Shown here: positions 42,253 to 49,939 of the stretch, piece after piece
Position numbering within the stretch: position 1 is the first letter of the stretch
Layout of the letters: every line of letters starts with the position of its first letter
NCBI GenBank assembly: GCA_963728475.1
Contig: CAVSKL010000002.1
Coordinates: 496,001-560,000 of the forward strand
Length of the DNA stretch: 64,000 bases
Direction: 5' to 3'
From: CAVSKL01 sp963728475 [NCBI: Candidatus Eiseniibacteriota bacterium]
GTDB lineage: Bacteria; Eisenbacteria; RBG-16-71-46; JABDJR01
The notes under the pieces: generated by a model
Seen by the model: the letters and a program-made list of their open reading frames with translations, nothing else
Told to the model about the DNA's origin: nothing
The model's database searches: none
Translations under genes and position numbers: made by a program

Positions 42253-44709
42253 CTACCGCTCCAGGACCTCCACCGTATCCACCGGGGCGCCCGCATACAC
42301 GTCGCGGTCGCTCAGGTAGTCGGCGGGGACGGTGTTGGGCATGTTGGGAAAGACGTTCACCGACACCGACACCGCATAGCGCCCGGGGGCGAGGGTTTCC
42401 GGCACCCGGAGGTGGACGGCATCGGTGACCAGGTGCCCCGGCAGCCAGCGGTCGGGAGCGATCCGTCCCCGCCCCGGCACCCAGTCGTAGCGGAACCGGT
42501 AGCGGCGGTGCTCCAGGAACTCGAAGAGCTTCCGGGCCGGCTTGGGCGCGGGGAAGCCGGCGCCGGGCGGGGAGAGCGCGTCGAAGCGAACCGAGGCCGT
42601 CCATCCCGAGGGGCGAACCGGTCCCGCGGCCAGGCTCCAGTCCACCCGCACCTCCAGGCTGTCCCCGGCGGCCACCTGGGCGGGGAGGACGGAGGCGTCG
42701 AGCACCGCCAGCCCGTCGCGCTGGAAGAGGGTGTCGCCGGGAGCGGCCGCCGGCCCTGCGTCGAAGGGGACGCCGGTGGCGGGGACGCCGGTCGATTCGG
42801 GCCGGAAGAGCCACATCCCGGAGTCGCGCGCGGCCAGGGTGAAGGCGGGGGAGGCGGCGAAGGCCCGCGCCCGCTCCCGGAGGAGGGACGGGTCCACCCG
42901 GGCGTAAATGGTGTCCACCGGGCGGTCGAAGCCGGCGTTCACCAGCACGAAGTCGGCCCCGGCCTCGCGGGCCAGGGAGGCCGCCACCGCGGGGAGGGTG
43001 GCCGGGCTCAGCACGTCCCGCGCGGTGACGATGCGCGCGACGGCGAGCGAGTCGTTGGGGGAGGAGTGCTGGTCGAGGGTCGCGGTGACCTTGAGCGGGG
43101 TGAAGGCGGGAATCAGGTACGCGGTCACCGGGTCGCTCAGGATCACCGACCGCGGGGGGATCTGCGCGGCCAGCCGTTCCAGGGCCGGGCGCCACCGGAG
43201 CGCGTCGGCGCTCCCGTCCGCCCGCCGCGCGGGAACGGTGAGCCAGGTGAGAGGCGCGGCCTTGAGCGCGGGAGGCACGAGCCCCACCAGCACCAGCGCC
43301 CCGGCCACGATCGCCCCCGCGGGGCGGCGGCGCGCCACCGTCCGGTCCACCGCCTCGGCCAGCACCGCCGCGGCCAGGATGCCGGGCGGGACCAGCCAGA
43401 ACAGCCGGAACACCAGGTAGCTCAACCGCGCGCGCTCCACCGGCACCAGGAAGGGATTGAGGGTCAGAAAGAGCACCAGGAGCGCCCCCCACCACAGGAC
43501 GAACCGGGCGCGGTTCCGGAGCCAGGCCCGGATGAACAGGGCGAGGAACGCGGGGTAGGCCACCAGCCCCGCCGTCCCCACGTCGCGCCAGAGCCGGAGG
43601 GGATCGGCCAGGTAGCGGCCGCGGCCGAGGAGGAGCATCCCCTGAAGCTCGGTATGGATCGGGTTGGCCGGAGCGTAGAGCCGGTACCGCAGGAGGAGGT
43701 AGGGGAGGAGGAGCACCGCCGCGCTCCCCGCGGCCAGGAGCAGCGTTCCGAGGCCTCGGCGCCGGTCCCCGCGGACGATCAGGACCGCCGCCAGCGCCAG
43801 CCCCCCGAACGCGGCCAGGAAGACCAGGTACATGGCGTGCACTGCCACCGCCCCGAACATGAGGAGGCCGGCCGCCACCGCCTTCCGCTTCCCCCCCTGG
43901 CGGAGAGCGATGAGGATCGCGGCCGCCGCGCTCCAGAACAGCGTCTCCCCGAGCTGGTTCGGATAGGGGCTGATCCCCAGGATGCCCGCCCCGATCCCGC
44001 CGTTCCAGGTGAGCAGGAGGAGCCAGGAGCCGACCGCCGACCAACCCGGCCCGAAACCGAACCCGCGGGCGAACAGGTAGCCCGCGAGGAGCAGGAGCGG
44101 AGCGGTGACCGCGGGGAGCAGGAGCCAGAAGTCCACCGGATCGAGCCCGGCGGTCTGGGAGAGGGCGGCGTAGACCGGGTGCAAGAGGCCCTTGCGGGGA
44201 TCGGCCCCGAGGAGGCCGGCGCCGGCGTGGAAGGCCTCGGTGGGGAAATAGGAGCCCGAGGCCAGGATCTCGCGGAGTGTGCCCACGTGGTCGGGGACGT
44301 CGGAGGTGAAGCGGAAGGGGGACCCGGCGTGGATCCCGGCCGCGGCCAGGAGCACCACCGAGGCCACCATGACCAGGTTGGCGATCAGGAGCGAGGTTCT
44401 CGGCTCCGCGGGGGCCGCCGCCGCCCGCGAGCGGGGCCCGAGCGGCACCACCGGGATCAGGATCCACACCAGCGACACTCCCGCCGCCCCGGCCAGGACG
44501 AGGTAGAGCCGGTCGGCGGGAAGCCCCACCACCCAGCCCACCAACGCCAGCCCCACCGAGACGGTGATCCCCAGCGCCGCCGCCACCGCCGCCCGTCCCG
44601 CCCAGTCCCGGGGGGAGATGATGTCGAAGAAGGGGGCGAGCGCGATCCCGGGCAGGATCCACACCGCGGCGGCGAACACGAAGCCGAGCGCGTGGGCGAG
44701 GGGAGTCAT
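42253..44709 (-). CDS. Large polytopic membrane protein with extracytoplasmic C-terminus
   Basis: 818 residues. Around 12-14 membrane segments (residues ~1-500), including SPFRFTSDVPDHVGTLREIL in the first big loop, where acidic residues resemble GT-C catalytic loops. Residues ~500-650 are a mixed alpha/beta domain and ~650-818 a beta-sandwich-like region (LEVRVDWSLAAGPVRPSGWTASV). Overall shape is like the 39110-41083 protein, but the sequence is distinct. Function unknown; likely sugar transfer or glycan assembly. The ATG overlaps the stop of the GT4 gene upstream by 4 nt. Confidence 0.72.
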   Translation of the reverse strand: MTPLAHALGFVFAAAVWILPGIALAPFFDIISPRDWAGRAAVAAALGITVSVGLALVGWVVGLPADRLYLVLAGAAGVSLVWILIPVVPLGPRSRAAAAPAEPRTSLLIANLVMVASVVLLAAAGIHAGSPFRFTSDVPDHVGTLREILASGSYFPTEAFHAGAGLLGADPRKGLLHPVYAALSQTAGLDPVDFWLLLPAVTAPLLLLAGYLFARGFGFGPGWSAVGSWLLLLTWNGGIGAGILGISPYPNQLGETLFWSAAAAILIALRQGGKRKAVAAGLLMFGAVAVHAMYLVFLAAFGGLALAAVLIVRGDRRRGLGTLLLAAGSAAVLLLPYLLLRYRLYAPANPIHTELQGMLLLGRGRYLADPLRLWRDVGTAGLVAYPAFLALFIRAWLRNRARFVLWWGALLVLFLTLNPFLVPVERARLSYLVFRLFWLVPPGILAAAVLAEAVDRTVARRRPAGAIVAGALVLVGLVPPALKAAPLTWLTVPARRADGSADALRWRPALERLAAQIPPRSVILSDPVTAYLIPAFTPLKVTATLDQHSSPNDSLAVARIVTARDVLSPATLPAVAASLAREAGADFVLVNAGFDRPVDTIYARVDPSLLRERARAFAASPAFTLAARDSGMWLFRPESTGVPATGVPFDAGPAAAPGDTLFQRDGLAVLDASVLPAQVAAGDSLEVRVDWSLAAGPVRPSGWTASVRFDALSPPGAGFPAPKPARKLFEFLEHRRYRFRYDWVPGRGRIAPDRWLPGHLVTDAVHLRVPETLAPGRYAVSVSVNVFPNMPNTVPADYLSDRDVYAGAPVDTVEVLER

Positions 44710-45896
44710 GCCGCCCCCCGCCCCGCGGCCAGGCGCCGGTAAAGGTCCAGGTGGGCTTCGGCCACCACCTCGAACCCGTAGCGGCTCTCGGCGTCGGCCC
44801 GGGCCCGGGCCCCGAACGCCTCCCGAAGGCCGGGGTCGGTGAGAAGCGCCATCGTCCGTTCCGCGAACCCCGCCGCGTCCTCCTGTTCCACCACGTATCC
44901 GGTGGCCCCGTCCCGCACGCTCACGTCGGTGGAGCCGGGGATGCGGGTGACCACGCAGGGGGTCCCGGTGGCGATCGACTCCAGCAATACGTTGGGAAAT
45001 CCCTCGAGCCGGGTCGGAAAAACAAACACATGGGCGGCGGCGTAGAGGCGGGGAGCGTCCTCGCGGGGGCCCAGGAACTCGACCCGTCCGGCCAGGGGGG
45101 GGCGCGAGGCCCGCTCGCGGCAGGCGGAAGCGAAGCGGCCGGCCGCGGCGGGCTCCTCCGGGAACTGAAGCGGTCCCGCCACGTAGAGGCGGGCTTCCGG
45201 AATCCGCGCCAGCACCCGCTCCCAGGCGTCCAGCAAGAGGTCCACCCCCTTCCGGCGGAGCACCGCCCCCACGAAGAGCGCGCGCGGCACCTCCCGCGGC
45301 CACCCCAGGGCCTCCGCGGCCGCCTCGCGGTCGGCGGGGGGGCGGAAGCGCTCCACCGAAACCCCCACCGGGATCTGCGCCACCCGCGAGGCCCCGATCC
45401 CCGCCCGGGGAAAGGTGGCGGCCAGGGCCGGGGAGATGGCGACGAACGCGTCCGCCCCCGCGTAGGCCCGGAAGCGCCACCCCGCGAGCCGTCCCCGCCC
45501 CTTCAGGGTCGCCGGATCGTCGGCGCCGAGGAGGGTGGCGGTGACCACCGTCTTCAGGCCCAGGCGGCGGGCCGCGGGGATCGCGTAGACGAATCCGGCG
45601 GGGGCGCCGTGAACGTGGAGGACGTCGAAGCGGTCCCGGTGGGCGCGCAGGTACCCGAGGAACGCGCGATGCCCCCACCGCAGGGCGAGGGGATTCCGGG
45701 TCACGGGAAGGGGAAACCGGCGGACCGGCACCGGGCCCTCCTCCTGGTCGGGGGCCCCGGCGGCGCGGGCGGTGGCGATGGTCACCCGGGCCCCGCGCGA
45801 GTTCAGCACCCCGGCGAGGGCCTCGATCTGGCGGCCGTGGCCGGTGAAGGCCGGCCGGAACCGCTGGATCCACATCAGCACCCGGGGCCCGCTCAC
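44706..45896 (-). CDS. Glycosyltransferase family 4
   Basis: 396 residues from a GTG overlapping the flippase stop. GHGRQIEALAGVLNSRGARVTI is the acceptor-side N-terminus; LFVGAVLRRKGVDLLLDAWE and PTRLEGFPNVLLESIATGTP (EGFPNVLLE is the GT4 EX7E motif) are the donor site. Part of a flippase-GT4-membrane protein operon on the minus strand. Confidence 0.92.
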   Translation of the reverse strand: MSGPRVLMWIQRFRPAFTGHGRQIEALAGVLNSRGARVTIATARAAGAPDQEEGPVPVRRFPLPVTRNPLALRWGHRAFLGYLRAHRDRFDVLHVHGAPAGFVYAIPAARRLGLKTVVTATLLGADDPATLKGRGRLAGWRFRAYAGADAFVAISPALAATFPRAGIGASRVAQIPVGVSVERFRPPADREAAAEALGWPREVPRALFVGAVLRRKGVDLLLDAWERVLARIPEARLYVAGPLQFPEEPAAAGRFASACRERASRPPLAGRVEFLGPREDAPRLYAAAHVFVFPTRLEGFPNVLLESIATGTPCVVTRIPGSTDVSVRDGATGYVVEQEDAAGFAERTMALLTDPGLREAFGARARADAESRYGFEVVAEAHLDLYRRLAAGRGAA

Positions 45897-47365
45897 GGCC
45901 GCATCACTCCCTTGAGCAGCGACGAGACCTCGGTCACCGCCCCGTTGGCGCGCTGGAGCAGCCACAGGCCGGGCGCCAGCAGGAGCAGGAACACGGCCTC
46001 GCGCGCCGCCACCGAGGCCACCGGATGGCCGAGGTCGAGGAGGGGCCAGGCGTTGATCAGGAGGGCGGCGGCCAGCACGTAGAGGTAGGGGAGATAGAGC
46101 CGGAGCAGTTTCACCGGAATCGACCTGGAACGGAACCGCAGGTACCGGTAGGCGAGGATCATGGCCGCCGACGCGTAGAAGAGGTAGCTGACCGCGGTGG
46201 CCATGGACACCCCTTCGATGCCGTGGCCGGTCCGGAGCGCCAGATAGTTGAGGGCGAGGTCGATCCCCACCGCGCACGCCTGCACCCCCATCAGCGCCCA
46301 GTAGCGGTCGGCGGCGATGAGGAAGGTGGTGGCGCTGGTGACCAGGGAGAGGAAGAACGTGCCCATCACCAGGATCCGGGCGCTGTCGAGGCCGGGCAGG
46401 TAGGCGGGGAGGATCGCCCCCACCACCGGGATGCCCAGGAAGATGGCCGCGGTGAAGGGGGGGAGCACGTAGGAGAGCATCCGGGTGGGGAACTCGATGT
46501 AGCGGGGGGGAGGCAGCTCCCCTTCCGGGATCGCGGCCAGCCGCTCCCGGAAGCTGGGAAAGAGCACGTACTCCAGGCTCTGGGGGATGTAGTAGACCAT
46601 GGTCGCGCAGAACACCCCGATCATGTAGAAACCCAGCGCCCGCGTGTCGAGGAAGCCCACGATCAGGAAGCGGTCCGCGGTCTGGAGAAGGAGAAAGGTG
46701 AGGGTGGAGACCACCAGCGGAAAACCGCGCCCGATGAGCCGGGCCACCAGCGGCGGGTTCCAGGCCGGAGCGAACCGGAAACGGTTGCGGCGGGCGAGAA
46801 GGATCCCGGCGACCAGGAACGCGGTCCCCTGGCCCAGGAACACCCCGGTGACCCGGAACGGGATGACCAGCGCGATCACGAAGATCATGTCCAGGAACTG
46901 GAGGATGCTGAACGAGAGGGCGGCCTCGTTGAACCGGCTCCGGGCCCGGAGGAGGACGGTTCCGTACTTGAAGAACTGCTGGCACACCATGGCGTAAGCG
47001 AGCGCCGGCACCGCCGAGGCCACCGCGGAGGTTCGCCCCCGCAGCGCCACCGTCACCCCCACCCCGAACAGCAGGATGAGGGTCACCACCGCGGTGAAGC
47101 CCGCCGACTCCGCCCGCCGCACCTCCTCCTCCTCGTTCCGGGAAAGGTGCACCGGGAGCGACTTGGTAAGCCCGCCGAAGATCCCGAGGTCGGCGTAGGC
47201 GCTGTAGCTGAGGAAGACGGCCAGGATGCCCAGGACCCCGTAGAGATTGGGTCCGAGGAGCCGCGCCACCAGGATCCCCTTCACCAGCGCCAGGGCGCGG
47301 ACGAAGTAGCGGCTGAGGGTGAGGGTGAGGAGGCCCCGGAGGAATTGGGAGTTTTTTTGCGTCAA
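45893..47365 (-). CDS. Polysaccharide/O-antigen flippase (MATE/Wzx-like)
   Basis: 490 residues from the TTG at 47365, with 12-14 membrane segments. FVRALALVKGILVARLLGPNLYG at the first helix is typical of Wzx/PST flippases; LILVMG-type and FYMIGVFC helices follow. Moves undecaprenyl-linked oligosaccharide across the inner membrane. A GTG at 47500 would add 45 low-complexity Arg/Ala/Gly residues but lies upstream of the predicted transcription start, so the TTG is preferred, although it lacks a clear ribosome binding site. Confidence 0.85.
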   Translation of the reverse strand: MTQKNSQFLRGLLTLTLSRYFVRALALVKGILVARLLGPNLYGVLGILAVFLSYSAYADLGIFGGLTKSLPVHLSRNEEEEVRRAESAGFTAVVTLILLFGVGVTVALRGRTSAVASAVPALAYAMVCQQFFKYGTVLLRARSRFNEAALSFSILQFLDMIFVIALVIPFRVTGVFLGQGTAFLVAGILLARRNRFRFAPAWNPPLVARLIGRGFPLVVSTLTFLLLQTADRFLIVGFLDTRALGFYMIGVFCATMVYYIPQSLEYVLFPSFRERLAAIPEGELPPPRYIEFPTRMLSYVLPPFTAAIFLGIPVVGAILPAYLPGLDSARILVMGTFFLSLVTSATTFLIAADRYWALMGVQACAVGIDLALNYLALRTGHGIEGVSMATAVSYLFYASAAMILAYRYLRFRSRSIPVKLLRLYLPYLYVLAAALLINAWPLLDLGHPVASVAAREAVFLLLLAPGLWLLQRANGAVTEVSSLLKGVMRP

Positions 47366-47674
47366 GTGCGGTGGTCCGGTTGGTCGGCCGGGGCGCACCC
47401 CGGTGGCGGTCCGGAGCGCGGCCGCCGGCGCCGTGGCCCGGCCACGACCCCGCGCGCGCCCGGTTGCGGGCCGTAAGCCGTTAATTGTCCTGGAGTTCAC
47501 GCGTCGTGTCAACCGTGGCCTGGAAGGGGACGGGGGGACGGCATAAGCCGATTCGAGAATAGGAATCTCCCCGTCTTCCGCGCCGGTGGGATGATCCGCC
47601 CGGTGCCATGGGTCTCCTCCCCGGGGAGGCCGGGGCGGGGTCCGCCGGCGCTTGCAACAAGGCAGGTGAACGCC
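47366..47674. other. 309-nt divergent intergenic region
   Basis: Holds the leftward flippase promoter (47484-47512). A 14-nt perfect palindrome CCTCCCCGGGGAGG lies at 47616-47629, 46 nt before the rightward gene; it could be an operator or a weak hairpin. No promoter of the usual type was clear for the rightward gene and no ORF with coding character was seen. Confidence 0.5.
47484..47512 (-). promoter_or_regulatory. Sigma-70 promoter of the flippase operon
   Basis: On the minus strand TTGACA (47512-47507), 17-nt spacer, GACAAT (47489-47484). This is a near-consensus promoter and places the start of transcription near 47477, after the GTG at 47500. Confidence 0.65.
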
Positions 47675-48940
47675 ATGACCCTCCACTTGGAAACCCTGAA
47701 GATCCTCGTCGACCGGAAGGGCGTGGTCGAGATCCGCGGGATCGCCCACGGGGAGAACGAGGCCCGCCGGCTGGCCGGCGAGCTCAGCCTCCCGCACTTT
47801 CACGCCGTCAACTTCCTCAACACCGCGATCCGCACCGACCCCCTCCCTCCGGAGGTGGTGCAGGCGATCGAGGCCAGGGCCCGGAGCGCCGGCTACCATC
47901 TCGAGGAGGTGGGTGACCTGGAGGTGATCCACGCCCGGGAGGCGATCCCCGTGGTTCCGGGGGGGGAGGACGATCCCTCGCTGACCTCCACCGTGGCCGC
48001 CCTCCACCAGCACCAGCTCACGCCCACCTCCCGCCAGAAGCTCCTCCTGCCCCTGGCCGTGGTGGGGGTGGTGGCGTTCTTGGCGGCGGTGGGCGGGGTG
48101 ATCCGGGACCACGCCACCCGAAGCTACTCCCGGAAGCCCTCCCTCGCCGACGTGGTGGCGCTGGCCGCCCGGCCGCCGGCCGCGCAGAACGTGATCGCCG
48201 GGCTCGTCGATCCCGACGACTCGCGCTACGCGGAGATCTCGGTGGTCTCCTGGCCGTACTGGAGCGGCAAGGCCGCCGTCATCGACGGGTACTACGTCCG
48301 CATCCCGGGGCTGGTGGAGCCCTCCATCGAGGCGCTGGTGAAGGGGGAGAAGGGGGCGGCGGAACTGGTGTTCCAGTTCGACACCTCCCGGCGGGACGGG
48401 AACCGCATCCACCTCGACGGAATCGCGCGCGGGGGGATCCTTACCCGCGACGTGAACCTGGAGGCGGAAATCATCCCGATCGCGACGGCGGGGGAGGCGC
48501 CCTCCATCCGCACCGATCCGGGCACGGCCGGCTACTTCGACGGCACCGCCATCCACTACGACCGGGACGCCACCTTCAGCGGGGTGGGGAAGGTGGCGGT
48601 GAAGGGGTTCGTGCTGAAGACCCCGGAGGGCTGGTGCGTGGCCGGCGACAACCAGCGGATGGCGCTGACCGGCCCGTTCAGCCCGGGTCTGGCCGCCATC
48701 CTCGAGGACCTGGCGGTGACCGAATCCGACCTGGCCGGGCTCGCCTCGGGCAAGGTCTCCACCGACCGCAGGATTGAGCTCAACGCCCGGCGCGCCACCT
48801 GGTACCTGAACCTCGCGGAAGTCTACCCCTGGACCGAAGGGGGGCGCCCGGGCCGCCGCCAGCTCACCCGGGAGGTGGGGGGCGCCACCGTGGACGGGGT
48901 GCTGCTTCGCCGGGTGTACGTGCGCGGCACCGCCGCCTGA
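47675..48940 (+). CDS. Unknown membrane-anchored protein with possible BON-like N-terminus
   Basis: 421 residues. Residues ~5-90 (LKILVDRKGVVEIRGIAHGENEARRL) resemble a BON-type domain, which I cannot confirm. A membrane helix at ~127-147 (LLLPLAVVGVVAFLAAVGG) follows a Pro/Thr linker. The large C-terminal part (150-421) is probably extracytoplasmic and beta-rich, with no recognised motif. AGGTGAAC precedes the ATG. No operon partner: it is followed by a hairpin and tRNA-Arg. Confidence 0.7.
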   Translation: MTLHLETLKILVDRKGVVEIRGIAHGENEARRLAGELSLPHFHAVNFLNTAIRTDPLPPEVVQAIEARARSAGYHLEEVGDLEVIHAREAIPVVPGGEDDPSLTSTVAALHQHQLTPTSRQKLLLPLAVVGVVAFLAAVGGVIRDHATRSYSRKPSLADVVALAARPPAAQNVIAGLVDPDDSRYAEISVVSWPYWSGKAAVIDGYYVRIPGLVEPSIEALVKGEKGAAELVFQFDTSRRDGNRIHLDGIARGGILTRDVNLEAEIIPIATAGEAPSIRTDPGTAGYFDGTAIHYDRDATFSGVGKVAVKGFVLKTPEGWCVAGDNQRMALTGPFSPGLAAILEDLAVTESDLAGLASGKVSTDRRIELNARRATWYLNLAEVYPWTEGGRPGRRQLTREVGGATVDGVLLRRVYVRGTAA

Positions 48941-48946
48941 TCTGGG

Positions 48947-48968
48947 GGGGCCGGGATGGGCCGGCCCC
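48947..48968 (+). terminator. GC hairpin after the unknown membrane protein gene
   Basis: GGGGCCGG (48947-48954), loop GATGGG, CCGGCCCC (48961-48968). An 8-bp perfect stem directly after the stop codon but without a T-run. Confidence 0.4.
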
Positions 48969-49043
48969 TGTGGGGGGGGGCGGGGATCCGCCTCCCCCGG
49001 CCGGAGACGCGCCGGAGCGCGGGGGGAAACCGGACGGTTCCGG

Positions 49044-49072
49044 TTGCCATGCCCCCGGCGCTCTGGTACATT
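49044..49072 (+). promoter_or_regulatory. Promoter of tRNA-Arg
   Basis: TTGCCA (49044-49049), 17-nt spacer, TACATT (49067-49072). The tRNA begins 38 nt after the -10 box. Confidence 0.55.
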
Positions 49073-49110
49073 CGCGCACTTCGTTGTCCGGCTTGGATTT
49101 ATGTATTTGG

Positions 49111-49187
49111 GCCCCCGTAGCTCAGGCGGATAGAGCAGCGGTTTCCTAAACCGCGTGCCGGGTGTTCGAGTCACCCCGGGGGCACCA
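49111..49187 (+). tRNA. tRNA-Arg, anticodon CCT
   Basis: 77 nt with encoded CCA. Acceptor GCCCCCG pairs with CGGGGGC; anticodon arm GCGGT-TTCCTAA-ACCGC with anticodon CCT; T arm GGTGTTCGAGTCACC. Decodes AGG, a codon that is rare in a genome of this composition but still needs its own tRNA. Confidence 0.96.
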
Positions 49188-49316
49188 CTTCCGCGGCCTC
49201 AATTTGTGCTGGAATCGCCTCGCGGGGTGTGTAGTAACCTCATGGACCCCGAACCGCTCTAGGACTCGAACCCGATGAGGTTGAACGCCATGAAAACGAC
49301 ACTGGAGGGAGTGAGC

Positions 49317-49628
49317 ATGTGGCAGTGCGACAACTGCGGGTACACCGACGAGAACGGGACCACCTTCGAGGAAGAGGTGAGCGAGGACAATCCCGCGGAG
49401 GTCGTGCGCTACTGTCCGGAGTGTGGGAGCGACGAGGTCTACGCCGTGGATGACGACGAGGAAGAGAACCTCGACGAGGACGAGGAGGACGACGACTTCG
49501 AGGACGACGACGAGGAGGATCTGGACGAAGACGAGGACGAGGACGAGGATTGGGACGACGACGAGGATGAGGAAGACGAAGACGAAGACGAGTTCGAGGA
49601 GGAGGAGGAGGGGGACGACGAGTGGTGA
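49317..49628 (+). CDS. Small zinc-ribbon protein with extremely acidic C-terminal tail
   Basis: 103 residues. The ATG at 49317 is preferred because GGAGGGA lies 8 nt upstream; in-frame ATGs at 49275 and 49290 have weaker sites. WQCDNCGY and YCPECGSDE give a CxxC...CxxC zinc ribbon in the first ~40 residues. The last ~60 residues are almost only Asp and Glu, encoded by runs of GAC/GAG. A tail like this could mimic nucleic acid, bind cations or contact basic ribosomal proteins, but no family or function is recognised. Sits alone between tRNA-Arg and tRNA-Val. Confidence 0.8.
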   Translation: MWQCDNCGYTDENGTTFEEEVSEDNPAEVVRYCPECGSDEVYAVDDDEEENLDEDEEDDDFEDDDEEDLDEDEDEDEDWDDDEDEEDEDEDEFEEEEEGDDEW

Positions 49629-49655
49629 TCGCCCCTCCGGTACACCCGTGCGACC

Positions 49656-49683
49656 TTGACACCGAATCTCCCTCTGGTATTCT
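49656..49683 (+). promoter_or_regulatory. Promoter of tRNA-Val
   Basis: TTGACA (49656-49661), 16-nt spacer, TATTCT (49678-49683). The -35 box is a perfect consensus hexamer. Confidence 0.6.
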
Positions 49684-49700
49684 CCTCGTCCGGTTTTCGC

Positions 49701-49777
49701 GGGCGATTAGCTCAGTTGGTTAGAGTGCTTGCTTGACATGCAAGAGGTCACTGGTTCGAGTCCAGTATCGCCCACCA
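49701..49777 (+). tRNA. tRNA-Val, anticodon GAC
   Basis: 77 nt with encoded CCA. Acceptor GGGCGAT pairs with ATCGCCC; anticodon arm CTTGC-TTGACAT-GCAAG with anticodon GAC; T arm CTGGTTCGAGTCCAG. 162 nt upstream of thrS. Confidence 0.97.
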
Positions 49778-49842
49778 GGGCAACCCCCCGGCCCTGAGTC
49801 GCGCGACGTCGGGGGAACGATCCCATCGCCGGATCTCGAGTG

Positions 49843-49864
49843 ACGCAGGCCCCGGGGCCTGCGT
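49843..49864 (+). terminator. Perfect 22-nt palindrome in the thrS leader
   Basis: ACGCAGGCCCC followed directly by its exact reverse complement. It could terminate tRNA-Val transcription or act as a structured leader of thrS. No long T-run follows (ACTTGTTTG), so it is a weak terminator at best. Confidence 0.4.
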
Positions 49865-49939
49865 ACTTGTTTGGGGCGGTCTTCCCGGCCGAGTCCCGGC
49901 CGGGGCGGTCGCCCCCCGGCCCAAGGAGAGGTGAGGGCC

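Noticed and set aside
42412-44742. Plus-strand open frame of 776 codons opposite the large membrane protein
   Set aside because: Low-complexity charged translation typical of the antisense of hydrophobic genes; no recognised motif.
47365-47500. GTG at 47500 as the flippase start
   Set aside because: It would add a 45-residue Arg/Ala/Gly-rich extension and lies upstream of the start of transcription predicted from TTGACA-N17-GACAAT.
49439-49645. Minus-strand poly-serine frame opposite the acidic protein
   Set aside because: It is just the complement of the GAC/GAG runs and has no start signal.
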